Source of the DNA: Ignelater luminosus
Taxonomy: Eukaryota; Arthropoda; Insecta; Coleoptera; Elateridae
DNA length: 64,000 bases
Assembly: GCA_011009095.1 (NCBI GenBank)
Contig: VTPC01090529.1
Span: 124,001 to 188,000, forward strand
Direction of reading: 5' to 3'
In this document: positions 37,146 to 50,498 of the stretch, one piece after another
Layout of the letters: each line of letters starts with the position of its first letter
Position numbering within the stretch: position 1 is the first letter of the stretch
Made by a program: the position numbers and the translations under genes
The notes under the pieces: model-generated
What the model was told of the DNA's origin: nothing
The model's input: the letters and a program-made list of their open reading frames with translations, nothing else
The model's database searches: none

Positions 37146-38750
37146 CGGAAGCTAATACGCTTTGCTTATCTTCTAAAGGTATTTTCGTAGTCAACCAAGA
37201 AACATCAAATCTTTCTATCGTACCATCTAGACTACATCAGTTTTCACTAAAAATTACAGCGTAGTCATGAAGCTTCATACATTCAAGCATCAGCTTTTAG
37301 GTTTAGAATTTAAGAATAGCTCTAATTACCTTCATGAGAAGTTTCCAACGTTAAGAAAAAACCACAACGAACTACACCTGTGTTTAAAAGTAGTTCTTGG
37401 CCCATTCAGGACAGATCCTTATTACATTAAGTTGTAAAATTTGAAGATTATCTCATAATTGCTCACTGGTACGTAAAAGAGCTTACAATTCTAGTGAGAC
37501 ATCTATCGGAAAACAGCTTTTTACCATTGTAGAAATTAGACGAGAAACTACCGTGCGTGGTTTAACAACATTTTGACCAGTTTTGCTTATTATTTCCTTT
37601 TCCAGAGAAACGTAAGTTATATTTAGTACATGATTTTTAACAACCAAAAGGCTAAGACGTGTTGAAGATGGGTATATCTATCTATCATCTTTTTCCCAAT
37701 TTTCTGACAGCGAAGAGATGTTGATAATTTGCTTCATTTCAAATGATTTCTTCTTCTTGTTAAGCCAATAGTCTATTAGTGCCATTGATTATTGGTATCG
37801 GGACTAACAGTAGACTTAATTAGTTTAAAGCTTACTGTTCTGACTTCTACTTCTTAACAAACATACATTGTATATCAATAAAATGTACGTCCAAAAGTCT
37901 TTAAGATGAACTCATGGTTTTTTGTGATGTGGAATAACATATGAGGATATGTGATCAGAGAAATCTATAGTGAACAAGCTTGTTTTGCAGGCGAAGTCAT
38001 TTTGAGCTTTTATCTTTAGTATCTCGAAAACTCCTTCTTTTCTAAATCTTTTGAAACTACAAACTTGTACGGTTTGCTTTCCGATGAAGTCTCCGCCATT
38101 TTAGTTTAGTCTTGTACAAAATACTCCGTCAATATGATATGGCTAAATAGCTCAAGCTTAAAAAATTCTTATAGAGAAATTTTCCCTTTTAATCTGGTTA
38201 AATTTTGACAAGCCGCTATTTGTTATTTGGACTATCACCATCTTCCGCTATACTCGTGAATGGTTTTCTTGTAGAGATATACCTTTCATTGCCATTGCCA
38301 TTTTGGAAAATAGGACATCTTTGTAACTGCAATCCATTTTGATTTATTGTTATTGTTTTTCTCTAAATATAACTTTCCATTAGGACACACTCAGCTTACT
38401 TACTTAATTTTTCTATCGAGCATTAATAATCGGTATGTTAAGGGATGGTACTGTTTAGGTCTCTAAAAATGTAATATCTACTGTATGAATTATTATAAAA
38501 TGTTTGAAATATTGCTTTCCGCTTTTGGCTTTTACTGAATAACTTAAAATATATTGTAAAAGCTTTCAAGCTATTCAACTGATTGTTCAATTTATCGTTA
38601 CTTGTCTAAAGTGCAAAAACTAAAATACAAAGAACGAAAATATAAATGTCTTCAACCCCAATAGTTGATTTTAAGATATGTTGTTACTTTAAAAATCCTG
38701 AAACGATAAAGACGAGTTTCGAATAAACAAACAGTAAATTTGAATACAGT
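37146..38750. other. AT-rich non-coding DNA
   Basis: I see no gene, repeat or motif cluster. Confidence 0.6.
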
Positions 38751-39430
38751 TCACAGACATTCCATTAACATTACAGTAGTTGTGTTATCGTTTCCCAGTC
38801 GCTTCCCCGGAGGTTTTCCGTATGCTGTTATTTGAATAAGGTCGAAGCAAAGCGTGTCCGGCGTTTTCCTTTTCTCGATGTAACAACAGAAGGTCGTTTG
38901 GACGTCGTAAGTACTCCTTTAAGTTCTGCATCAGGTGCTTACAAGAAGTTAGTGTTATTGCGGATGCAAGGGGTTTTGCTAAGGCGCGCTGATGTCGATG
39001 ATGTCGCGCTAATGCACCGAACGTTATTTGGTCCGAGCGACAAAAACATCTATTTGATGTCAACTAAACGAGCGAATGATATGGAAATGCACATTTGAAC
39101 CGACATTTTATCGACTGAATTGAACGCCAGATTTTATTATGGCCATTGTGAACGTCACGTTCCCCCGTTGTTTTTATTTGTTCAACGGTTGTCGTTGTTT
39201 GTTACCCGTTATGATGCATTTAAAAGGCATACTCTTGTTGTGTACCAGAGATATTTCATTTAATAACCGCCTCGTTAATTACGCCGCGAAAAGCTTTAAT
39301 TGCCACTTCGGCCTTGCCGTATCCCACGCAAAATTATAGTGCGCTGAAATTTATTAAATTTATGAGAAACTGCGAATTAGATCGCGATAGATAAGGCTAC
39401 TCGGTTACGCGGTAAGCTTACGGAAAATTC
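38751..39430. promoter_or_regulatory. GC-rich island, candidate regulatory element
   Basis: A clear island with CpG. GAACGT-C-ACGTTC, a 13-base near-contiguous palindrome, lies near 39148-39160, beside a CCATTGTG Sox-like core. Opposed frames (92 codons on minus, 88 on plus at 38785-39098) overlap and lack domains. Confidence 0.3.
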
Positions 39431-40380
39431 TTATGCTTAAGCTATCAACGGGACTTATCTTGTTAATTATTGCCAAATTATCATATTTTACATTTTTATC
39501 AAATGATTTAAATAACTGTGGTAGATAAATCGTGCTGTTAACAAACTAATGTTCTAGAACAAAGAATTAAATCGGCGATAAATTTAAATTTAAAGTAACA
39601 AACCATATTACAGTGTGACATTTTACTACAAATTTATGTTGCATGATAAGACGTACATTTACGAGGGACGTTGATTTTTAGAACTAGAATTTAGCACTTA
39701 ACGAGGTTTCTTGTGGTGCGTACATGTTAAGTCATTCGATAGAATTTGTAAATTGCAAAAAAAAAGATTAGCTACTTACTAAGGTGGCAGACGGTTTTCC
39801 GTAGAATATCGCTGAATCAGTCTAGAATCTGCTTATGTTTTTGAATTAAAATCTAAAAGAAAAATTTAATTTTTTTCATTTTACGAGAAATCGTAAAAGG
39901 CAGTAATTCGAATGAAAAAGTCTCATTAGAAACACTTGAAAGAGCATTGATAAGGAGTCAGAGTTCTGTTCACTGAAGATATAAACCTAAAGTTAATCAA
40001 GACTCAATAAATTAACACAAAACGTAAAAGTAAGTATAGTTAATTCGACGAGGAGCGTCAACCACAAATTGGTCTAGTTAATGTGGATTACGAGTTAAGC
40101 TAGACAGCTTAGCAGTATATTTCAACAGCTCTTAATGTTAAATTAATTACAATTGTTGGCGGTCCATAAATAGTTCTCTAGGGTTTCTACATGATTAATA
40201 CAAACAGACATAAGTCACTTTCATTAGAATCTCTCAGAACGCGGAATTCTGAAATAGTCACAGTGCAAGCAGGAAATCTGTCCAAAAATAAAAACATCAA
40301 GGAAATCTCAAGGATATTTTGAGTAATTTGAGTTTACTTTCTTGTTTCTCAATATTGCTGAATTCTTTCCTCTACTCTTA
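39431..40380. other. AT-rich non-coding DNA
   Basis: No feature recognised. Confidence 0.6.
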
Positions 40381-41160
40381 ACACCTGTTCTATGTTGTTG
40401 TTTTGTGTCTGTGGCTTTGGGTCGCCAACCCGAAGGTATTCCAACTCTCGGTAGGGGCTTCTGATGTGTAACTTACTGTTATCACACAGGAGCCACTGTT
40501 TTTCATCCCTCCTGGAGAATGGCATCTCTTGACAGAGTTTTTCCGCATGAAAGATTTCAGGATCTTAGGCTTGTCCTTCAAGCTACCAGAGACTCTCTAT
40601 GTTCCTATATTCGTTGATCAAGTTTCCATGAGCAAGAAGCTTGAAGATGGCCAGTTATTTTGCTAAGGAGGGAAGCAAATATACTAATATAGAGCTCCTG
40701 CATTATATACTTGGGATAAACAAGTAATGCATACTGACTAGGCCCTCTCTCTTTTCAAGTCTTCATGGAAGAGGTTTTATTGGTCGCTTTAGGCGCCCAC
40801 CGATTAATCATTGCATAGTTTTGGAAGTGATTGGGCTTCGCCCTCTATTAACCTTCTTGAAGCAATTAATACTTTAACATGGTCCACCCTCCAATGGCCT
40901 CCTTCGACTTACGGTGGTATTCAGTCGAGCTTCGCCCTTCATTAAGCTTCTTAAGTTAGCTATAACCCGTTCGTGAAAATAGGATATCAAAAAGCCTTCA
41001 AAGGGCTGTGGCAATATTTTGATCAGTATATCAAGTACATACTACAGTTTCAGCCAACTTCACTAAGAACCAAAACCCACAAGGATTGTGCGAAGACCTT
41101 TCTGTTCAAAAAGATTAAAAAGTCAAATGCAACCTACGATCGTCTACTTACAAAATGAAA
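40381..41160. repeat. Old repeat-like segment with an internal imperfect duplication
   Basis: Less AT-biased than its flanks. A phrase of about 28 bp built on GCTTCGCCCT and TTAA.CTTCTT occurs at 40833-40860 and again at 40927-40954, 94 bp apart. Frames at 40390-40581 (minus) and 40973-41158 (plus) have no domain. I infer a decayed interspersed or tandem repeat and cannot name its class. Confidence 0.35.
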
Positions 41161-42599
41161 CAGACTTAATTCTGAACATAGAATGATCCTAGTGTCAAAC
41201 TCTTCTATCTGCGTGCTACTCTAAAAATCTTGAACTTCCATGTCCAATGCATTCTTGGGGTTGTGGAAAAGGAAAAGGACTACTAAAGAAAAGATGATAC
41301 GCATTTTCCGTGAACTTTGAAGAATTACCCATTTAAGAATAGACTAACTGTTATTTGTTCCAAGCTACCTATACCCATGAGGAAGGAGTTCAAAATATTT
41401 TAGCTTGTTCATATTGGTGATGTTATAGCTTTTGTAATTTAGGCATTGCCCTGATTTGATGAAAACTCCCCAAAGCACCCTTTTTTGTGCATTCATACAG
41501 CATTGGAGGTTGTTAGCAAAATACAAAGTTTGTTTAGATTTTATTTTTTCAAGAACAAAATTGAACCGAGATAAAGTGAAAGTTGGCATGGATGCTAACA
41601 TGGTGCTATTGATTCTTTACTTCTCTTGAATACCTGAAAAAACAAAACAACACAATTATTTTGTTTTTCCAAAATTTTCCAATCACAATATTGTTTTCGA
41701 TAAAATTAATAATTGAAGTTGAGTGGTAGATTTCGATTTCATTTGAATTTTTCATTATTTCAAGGATCATACAATTTACACTTGACTATGAAATATTCTA
41801 TGTGCGCTTCTTCTAGAACGCTTTTTAGACTAAATAATTATTGTAGTACAAGTACTGCTTAATGAAATTCTGTTCTACTCTTTGATGTACGATCTCTGTT
41901 ATTCACGAACTTTATTTGGCACATATTTTTGGCGTTTACTTCAATGACTAGATCTCTATTGAAGCTTTGAAATTCAATTACATTCTATGGGGTTTTATTA
42001 TAGCAGAAAGAGTACTTATAAAAAATACCGACGAAAGAAGTGATATCTTGTAAGATATAACCGAGTATGACTGGGTTTTTAAACAGATTCATGCCGTGTT
42101 TGCACACGACTCGATGGGTGCGTCGAAACTTATTAAAATCAATTTAAACCTTGAAATATTAGCCGAAAAATTCTCAATATCTCCTAAGACACTGATATCA
42201 TCATTTCGCCAAGAAACTAATTTGAAACGAAAGGTTTATATAACAAAGATTTCTTTTTTATGCTCGTTTTTTCCTGCTCGAATTTCCTTTAAAATAAGCC
42301 CTTATATTTTTAGGTTTTGTTTTCTTAAGAGTTGGAGGAGATAAATTTCGGTACGTGTTGCGTGCTAATTGGTGTTATTTTATAAGGTGTAAATTAAAAT
42401 AACTTGAACGTTAATCACTTTTGGAGGAATGGATTTTTGTTTTCATTATTTGTAATTTATATTGTAGGTTTTAAGGATCCCGGATGGATTTATTTGTTAG
42501 GGGAAACGGTGGAAATTCTTTCGCCGTTTTATCTTGTTAGTATAAGTACCTTTAATAAAATAACATAAAAAAGTTTCGTGAAAATATTTCATTTTTTCT
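41161..42599. other. AT-rich non-coding DNA
   Basis: No gene recognised. Frames at 41365-41601 (minus) and 42096-42344 (plus) look like chance. Confidence 0.55.
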
Positions 42600-42890
42600 C
42601 TTTTCATCTTGAACACTTCTCTAAAGGTCAATTTATACTATACGAATTGGTGTACGAATCGAATGTGCAGTAACATAATTATGCCGCTTACATACTGGGA
42701 GGCAAGAAGGCATGTCCTGCAAATGTGGCAGTGAAGCGCAATTAATTTTCAAAAGCAGGGGCAGTTTACTTTACCTCACACGCAAACAGCTTGCACCCAG
42801 CATGTTTATAGACGGGCCTGCTTTTGAAATAAAGGCGCGTGCTTCATATGACAGGTGATCTATTGCACATCCGTCTTGGATCTTAACTTC
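42600..42890. promoter_or_regulatory. GC-richer segment centred on a 13-bp inverted repeat
   Basis: TTTCAAAAGCAGG (42747-42759) is matched exactly by its reverse complement CCTGCTTTTGAAA (42817-42829), with a 57-base spacer. The whole is 83 bp and is surrounded by DNA less AT-biased than the neighbourhood. The spacer does not extend the stem in any obvious way. It could be the two ends of a tiny foldback element, a hairpin RNA or a paired protein-binding element. Confidence 0.45.
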
Positions 42891-44259
42891 TTGTTACAGT
42901 ATCGGCTTTGGCTTCATTTTATTAGACTCAAATTTCAATTCTATAGCTTGTAATTTATACAGACGTATACTTCTCTCTTCCTGTAACATAACGAAAAGGC
43001 ATAGAAACAGATATATTTGTATAGAAATGCACATTTTTCTTTTGTTTTGTAATTTTATAACAGTGATCCTCTTGAAGCAAAAAGAAGTAGAATGGTTGGC
43101 TTTAAAGAAACAAACCTTTAGAGTCAACGAAGAAATCTGAATAGTGGATCTCAATATCGACAGTTTCATCATTGTTACAGTCAAGTTACTTAAAAGTATT
43201 ATCCAAGTAAATAGATAATAATTTTTTGTGGCCCAAATGGCAAAGTAATGTCAATAGCAAAGAGCAAAAGGTTTTTTCTTGTCAGGGCTTTGGGCTTGTT
43301 TTTAGACTGATAAAGCTCTCCTATGGGTTTTAGTGTTCGATACCAAGGAATATTCTTGACTATATTTTGATCTTCCAGATCCTTTCTTTGGTCTTGCTCA
43401 TAAAGCCAAGATGTTCATTACCAACTAATGCAAAACAAAACGTATTGCTTTTGGTATTTATTAAATGAAAACTTGAGGTAACATAATCGATAATTGCATA
43501 TTGTGTTCTTATGTTTCTTTTTGGTTTAAGACCAAAATTTTCTGAAACACCTCATAAGACTTGCTTTGGTTAAACATTTGATTGTGACCTTTTTCATTGA
43601 ATTCGGCTATTTCTCAATAAGCCTTAAGAGGGAATTATGAGATTTTGATTTCCTCTCTAACTTAAAATTTCAATACCTTTATTAGGATTTAAAGAATACT
43701 AACTTATTGATCCACATAAATCTGTCAAACCTTTTTGCAATCTTGATTATTCATTTCGATTTTTCATATTAATTTTCTAATTATTGATGCAGTTATATGT
43801 ACGAAAGCCTTACACAAGGTCGTTAAGTATTGATAGAATTTTTCTATTCCCAGAAAGCGAAAATAATTTAGGGCTAAATAAATTTTCTTGGGGGTTGGAA
43901 AATATTCATAAGCTAATTACCAATTCGAGGTCAACTACAATATTAATCAAATTAACTGTTTCTGTGACGTTAAATACATTCTCAGCTCACCTGTTTTCTG
44001 CCGGAATTTTGGAATCGTAATCCCCGAGAAAATCTTTTTATTATTAGTTTTCTAGATTTCGAGATTTTTGCCGTGGATGTTTTCAGGCACAAAAAAGGCA
44101 TGTAAGGAATTATGAGGGTAATAAGTTCCGTTATTCGATATTGCTGCGTGTGAAGTGTGCATACATACAAGTGTATAAAAATTGTTTTTAATCGTGGAAA
44201 ACTAGAAATTATGCTCACGAGATTTCCCCTAGAAAGGCTCAAACACGTCAATCACGCAA
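42891..44259. other. AT-rich non-coding DNA
   Basis: Frames of 96 codons (42894-43184, minus) and 89 codons (43982-44251, minus) have no recognisable motif. No repeat is seen. Confidence 0.5.
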
Positions 44260-45100
44260 TCAGCAGCACGTGAGATCCAGCTTAAGCGAAATATAAATTC
44301 GGCATCTGCTGTTTGATATTTAATTCCGGTGTCGGCGTGCCATTTTACATGTGAATGCGTGCGTACTTCTCCCAGGGCACTCGTAAAACAAACGACGTCG
44401 CGTCTCGAGGGTTTTATGTAGATTTTTTAATCAGCGTTTGTATTAATTTTTAGCTCCTAGTGTCTCCCCCTTGCAGTTTTAAGTTTGTAAATCGGTTATT
44501 TGGAGGGATAAGGAAAGGCCCTCGAACATTCATGAAGAGGGCCCGCCATCGGTGATAGTGTCTTGTTCTTCGCTTAGCGCTGATTACTGACACGTGTGTT
44601 TTACTACTTAATGGTGAGCGTCTCCGGCGTTCATCTCATTGCGCTATGGCACTTTTTCTGGTCGTTTGCCATCTGGAAAGCATTCGTTTTATGTTGAATC
44701 TTAACGCTTATGTTCTTAAACCGTTTTAAAACCGAGATAACGTCAGATAGAGTTCGAGATATTAAATGGGGCCCGTCGTAATGAAACATTTGGTGCCCTT
44801 ACACGCACCAATTTCAGTTAGTTTAGTCAAGCACGTACGGCTCCCTTTTGTAACAAGGTACGGCGTTATAAATTAAAACTTGCTGCCCCTGCTGATGGTG
44901 ACGTCAGTCAACTATGCATGCGGTTCCTCATGCGTGCAAGTTCGTTTCTCGTGATTAATGTTTGATTAATTACTCGTGCTTTAAAATCGGCGCTGCACCT
45001 CCTATACTAGCGAGCAAAACCCACGGCATGTTAGCTGAATTTCATAAATAATAGCAACCCAAAGCTCGATCGATGGTTGAGAGGGTAAAGAGTAACGAAC
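44260..45100. promoter_or_regulatory. GC-rich island with CRE and hairpin
   Basis: A clear island. GGCCCTC (44517-44523) pairs with GAGGGCC (44537-44543). A full CRE palindrome TGACGTCA lies at 44899-44906. No long frame is present, which argues against an exon. I infer a regulatory element. Confidence 0.35.
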
Positions 45101-45699
45101 TTGCGGTATAACTTCCATCGGACCCTAACATTTACTGGGAATTTTTTTGAAAGTTTTATAACTGTAATTGTCTCGATTTTGTTGGCTTCTCTTGAATTTC
45201 GCGACTACCATTTTTTATACAATTCAATAAAACGCATATTTTATAATATTGGATTTTTATTCATTAGGTTAGCTTTGGCTGTAGAATGCTATACCTATTT
45301 ACGACGGAAAAATCCAGTTATATTTTGGTTTCTTTTATTTTCGGTTTAATGCTTTTTACTTTTAGTTTCATTCTTTATTATATTTTTTTGGATTATCGAG
45401 AAATTAATGGAAACCGTTTTTTAAAATGTATATTGAATATGACTCCTCCCCACTTAATTAATTTCTGTTCAACAATTTCTTATTCTTCCATTTTTGTCGT
45501 ATTACTTCTTTTACTATAATAAACATACGAATATAAATGAGTTGTGTCACTACTTTTTCAGTAGCTTCTATAAACGAGCAATGGCACACTTAAAAATATA
45601 AAAGACGAAACTCATCTCATAAAATGTTATTTGTTGAAGATAAATTCGAAAACATTAAAAACTGTATTTGTAATAAAGCAACAAATTTGGTTGTTTATT
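45101..45699. other. AT-rich non-coding DNA
   Basis: Two overlapping plus frames (82 and 77 codons, 45101-45519) read as hydrophobic peptides, as T-rich DNA does by chance. No gene is called. Confidence 0.5.
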
Positions 45700-46440
45700 A
45701 AAGTGGAAAGGACCAGCAAATCTATATGCGTCGGCAGAGCCCTAATAAGCAGTCGGCAGGAAATAATTTCGAATTACCCCGCACGTGGGAAATCGATACA
45801 ACGCGTACCCTGCCGGGCCAAGACAAATTATCCAATTTGTTTTCGAGAGTTCAGATACATTCGCAACACTTAATAAACCGAGCTAAATCGTGTGTCATAA
45901 AAATAATGCGCGCGAAAGAATTTCAATTTCAAGTAGAGGGATGAAATATATGTGGATAAACGATGTTTAGTATCGGGAGGAGAAGCGCAAAGGCGCGTCC
46001 GTAACCACCGGTAAAACGTGACTTATAACACTGATAAATCATGGCCGTTAATATTGCATAGCAGGATAGGCTGCCGAGGTTACCCGGATCACAAAAGTGA
46101 CAGTTGCAGGAGTGTGGCTTGCAGGGACAGCCTGACTGCCCGAAACAGCCCCAACATGTAGATAAGGTCTAAATCCTGATATACCGGTGCCTAAAACAAT
46201 GCTAACTCGGAGGGTGTAGATTTGTTATATTAAATAATCATACAGACGCAGGCGGGCGTTGCGGTTTAACCAAGACTTACCTCGCTGAGGAATTGCATTA
46301 TGCGTCGCTCTAACCAACACATGCAGGTATTTAATTAAGGAGATTCGGCTTCCTCTATGCTCTATCTCATCAACCACCTTTGCCACGTGCTCTCGACTTT
46401 CGCACACTTCAGAGGGAAATAACCCCATATCCTAGGGAAT
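45700..46440. promoter_or_regulatory. GC-rich island, candidate regulatory element
   Basis: CGTGGGAA at 45784-45791 fits the Su(H)/CSL consensus. The stretch 46040-46200 is rich in CCC/GGG words without a repeat. The minus frame at 46225-46428 (67 codons) and the plus frames on the left have no domain. Confidence 0.3.
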
Positions 46441-46949
46441 TTATCCAACGCCCTTGCGTAAAGGACTTTCGGAAAAACATATTGATGATATCGATTTGTT
46501 AACGGAAGCGACTGGCAATGTCATTAGTGATCTTTTTTATAAGAGAATATTATATAGATGAAGCTAGTAAGCGATTTGTTGGTTTTTCTATATTCGGAAT
46601 TTACTACTAAGTAGCTGAATAGCACAAAGAAAGAAAAAGTAAATAACAATTTGCCCAATTGTTATAGGCATGAAAACTTTTTCAAACCATAGTTTAATAA
46701 ATTTTGCACAATAAGAAAATGAACCCAATATTTCGATAATATTACAAGGGATACGATCCTCTTGACTTCGAGTATGTCATTATATGCTTTATGAGGCGTT
46801 TTAAATGTTCTCTCGATTTCCTTACAACTCCCCTTATTACCCTTTTATTGTTATTATTATTTTCGACGGAGGTATTTATTCCAATACATATCCGAAGAAT
46901 TATCAGTTTTTCAACAATTGATGACATGCACAACCTCTTTCGGTTTAAG
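46441..46949. other. AT-rich non-coding DNA
   Basis: I see nothing beyond a TTATTATTATTT-like run near 46850. Confidence 0.55.
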
Positions 46950-47130
46950 TTAATCTCATGATCCAGGCTGAAAAGACGTTTGCTATAACCGAGTGCTTGT
47001 GTTTCTGCCAGATCTTGTGTAATCAGCAATCCAATCTTAGTGGAACGAGTGCTCCCTCTCACACGGGCGCCGGTGCATTGTTCGGGGACCCATTAAACGG
47101 GGGTGCCAAGTTCTATATCGTAAGGAAAAA
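46950..47130. promoter_or_regulatory. Small GC-rich island
   Basis: A short block, most GC-rich at 47050-47110, in AT-rich flanks. It is open on both strands over a short span only. No motif of known meaning was found. Confidence 0.2.
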
Positions 47131-48439
47131 TTGTTCTTTTTGCTAGTATCGAATTTTAATTATGTAATTTATATGAAAGCTTTTAAAGGCGGATGTACGG
47201 CAATCGCTGTAGGCTATGAAGCGGCACAAAAAGAAAACAAAGGCAAGGATGCAAACAAGTCCCCATCTAGTATAAAGAAGAGAAAAATAAACAAAGTGTC
47301 GCCAAAGCTTTCATAGCGTCTCATCGAGCATATAAAAAAAAGGAAAAAAATGTAGCTTCCATCTATAGGGATGTTATTTTATAAAAATAAAGAAAACAAA
47401 ATGTAAGTTGGTCGGGTAAAATATCACCCCCCTAGTATAAGAAACAACTTGGTATGTTGTTTTAAAGCAATAGTACACACATTTGATTAAATTATCTACA
47501 GAAGGTATGAATTTATAACTAGATTAAATTTACCATCTTCTCCTGCACTATAGCAATATTAAGACAATAAACTCTCAAGGCGCAGCAAAGCTGGGGGAAA
47601 TGGTGAAAATAGTTGGAAGTGCAAAACGCAATATAGAAAGCACATTCCTCCAGAGACTAAAAAAGAAAAACGTAATAGGAAAACATAAAAACTTTTGTGT
47701 TGCTACATCGTGCGCATCTAATTTTTCTACGAAAACGGGATTTTAGTTAATTTTCAAAGTAAATAGCAGAAACTTTCAATGTTTCTTCTTTGTCTTATTT
47801 ATTACTGATTAAGAGAATACCCTGAAGCTTAATCCTTCAAACTAATTTCTCTAATGAGCTTCGCTTGCCTAAGCCTAATTCGCAAAACTATTTATAGTGG
47901 GGTCTTGAATATTAATTGGTGGAAAATCAGGCATGACATTACGGCATTGTACCGTTCGTGGTGTTAATTTAAGTTATAAATTTTATTCTTCTTCGTGTGA
48001 GTTCGTATTTTCTGATCTCAATTAAATAAAAGACCCTCCTAATTAGTTAGAAAAGAAATTAATAATGTTAGCTTCAATTTATGTTATTCCCGATACCGTG
48101 AGAAACGAACTAATGTTTACTCCCCATTTTTCTAAATATTTTATTGTGAACTTTTTTTTTCTAAGCAAAACAAATTATTTTTTATCTTTAATTGGGGCAA
48201 TTGATACGACAAACAAAACTTTTCCCAAAACAAAAAGCCGTAAACATTAACCCAATTTTGCTAAACCTACCGCACAAAAAGTCAACGGAAGGGGATTTTC
48301 TGTTCCATTTGTACAATTATAAATTTCAGAGTTAGGCTGTCGCAAAAAAAATTAAATTGTCTATTAACTGTTACTGTTCCAAAACATGTAAGGTAGCATT
48401 GTTAGTGTTACTAAATACAGGTACATGTAGTTGTGTTAA
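47131..48439. other. AT-rich non-coding DNA
   Basis: No gene recognised. A lysine-rich 61-codon frame at 47131-47316 reflects A-rich DNA. Confidence 0.55.
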
Positions 48440-48860
48440 TTACATGTTGACATGATTGGTGTGTCACGTGTGCAACAACAGACGAGCGTAACGATCAAAC
48501 GTGCGTTGTCGAACAGGAAGAATCGAAAGCCTTCGCCCCGAGCACTCTAGCGCTAACTGCCACATAAAACAATGCGGATTCGGTCGTAAAAATCCAATAC
48601 TGGTGGATGATCGGATGTACAAACACTACGATATAAAAATTTATTTTAGGCTTAATTTTATCGAGAGAACGTTCGTTGGATAAACAAATAAATGCCACTT
48701 CAGTATGCAGTCGCGTTAAGTTTTTTTTTCTTTTTTTCACAGTATAACCCTTTTATTGGTAGGACCTAGCTGAATGAGTTGGAGTTTAATTTGGCTTTCG
48801 ACCAGGAATGTGGTTAGGGGAAAGTGCGGAAATGTATGCACGCGGGTCATATATTACAAT
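48440..48860. promoter_or_regulatory. GC-richer island with CACGTG E-box
   Basis: CACGTG lies at 48465-48470 within GTGTCACGTGTG, suitable for bHLH or bZIP dimers. The core of the island is 48475-48700, with overlapping opposed frames of 60 and 81 codons and no domain. Confidence 0.25.
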
Positions 48861-49181
48861 ATAAAAGATGAATGGCTGTATGGATTTTTTGTCACTCAAT
48901 AAACGCGTTCAAATCGAGGTTTTTGCGAAATATAGACTGTTCATAGTTTTAATATCACTTTACAACTGCAAATTTGAAATATGCGTTTAATATCGAAAGG
49001 GTATCGCAATATTAGTTCTTGTAAAAATAGATATTTGAACAATCTCAAACTTTATTTTAATCTTTGATCAACTATGTAGTTTCCAGTCATTTACAATATT
49101 GCAATCAAATCAAAAACATAAAATTAAATCATATAGATATTGCATATGCTGGTTTGCAAGATACCAACACGAGTATTTATG
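48861..49181. other. AT-rich non-coding DNA
   Basis: I see no feature in this stretch. Confidence 0.55.
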
Positions 49182-49560
49182 TATACAGGGTGATTCTGAA
49201 ATAAAAGGTATCCTTTTAATAGGTGATAAGTGGGGCTAAACGAAGACAAAAAATGAAGAAACGAAGTGGCTCCGTGAAAGTTGAAAATTTTCACAATTTT
49301 CCGAAATATTAAATACTGAAGCCGCCTCTGGTTAGAAAAAGGAAAGTGTTCTTTGTATTCTCGCCTTCGGAGTAAAAAGTGAAAGTTAAGGAGATTTGCG
49401 GTTGTTGTAAAACCATTGTAGTGCAAGAATGAAAATTTGCCAGACATGCCTATTTTCTTTGAACTAACGCAGGTGTAGTAGCACAATGAACAATAAATGC
49501 CATCATAAGCTACCCCCTGGACATGTTCAACTTTCCCTTCTTAAATCTGAAGTTGAGGAG
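49182..49560. mobile_element. Probable Tc1/mariner-type element end
   Basis: TATACAGGGTGATTCTGAA at 49182-49200 starts in a TA and has the form of outer termini that I know from Tc1/mariner-superfamily elements and their non-autonomous derivatives in insects. The following 360 bases are less AT-biased. A 120-codon minus frame (49124-49486) runs out through the terminus, so it is not a real gene. The matching inverted end was not found, so extent and internal content are inferred. It may belong with the transposase relic 1.3 kb to the right. Confidence 0.4.
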
Positions 49561-50498
49561 ATCAAAGAAATTGTGATATGTTTATCAGGCAGGGTTGTTG
49601 AAATGTATTAAGACAGTAAAAAGATAATAGCATAATTTATGTCACGAGCAATTAGACTCCAGTCTCGCAAGCAACATTTTAATCCCTTATTATTATTTAG
49701 TCATTTGAATAGAAAACATTATGGAAGACACTACTATTTAATTATCGCTTCTGTATTTAACTCAATTCCATAAAATCAACCAATTTTTATTTAAGTAGCA
49801 TAATGCTTATTGAAGTTTTTGGTTCTTCGGAATTTTACAGAAAAAAGTCACTGACAGTAAAATTTTAATATTTTTCCGTTTACAGATCAAAAAGTAAATG
49901 TTATAAAAGTGTCCGTAGGTTATTTATGGCATTGTAGAAACCAGAAAAACTATTATAAGCGTTTAAAGTGCGAGAAAGGTTTGGTGTGTTTACCATGCTT
50001 TCGGCGAAATAGCGGTTCCTTTTAACATAAGCTATCGCCTTCTTTTATCTCGAGCAAGTAGTAAATAGTAAGTCTGTCAACTAAGCAAGTACAGCAACTT
50101 TATTTTACCCCCCATCATGTTTACTTCTTAATCAAAAAAAGCGAGAATTATAAAAAGGTTTCTCGTTAAAACGTTTTCTTGGAGATTAAATATTTGGTAC
50201 CTGCTTCTTTCAAAGGCACTGGCTTTACCCTAACAACTAGGTACTTCCAATTTCTTTTTCTAAAAACATATTTCAATAGTAAAATGAAGGTCGCTGACCG
50301 CTGCCTATTTAACGCGAAAATATAGCTTCTTTTGTTAATGTCAGAAATGCGAATCTCATTCAAGAGCGCACGAAAAAGGGCCACAATTCATAATTCAATC
50401 TTCTTTCGTTTTCTTGTAAAGACTAAACAGAGTATCGCGACGTTTACGCATTCATGTTATCACCTTATTACTTGAAAGATGGGCAACTTACCAAAATA
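49561..50498. other. AT-rich DNA between element end and transposase relic
   Basis: No gene recognised. The minus frame at 50166-50384 (72 codons) has no domain. Confidence 0.5.

Noticed and set aside
45101..45519. Two hydrophobic plus-strand frames resembling membrane proteins
   Set aside because: T-rich DNA encodes Phe, Leu and Ile by chance. The frames overlap and lack any family pattern.
49124..49486. 120-codon minus-strand frame
   Set aside because: It runs across the probable transposon end at 49182, so it cannot be a conserved gene, and it has no domain.
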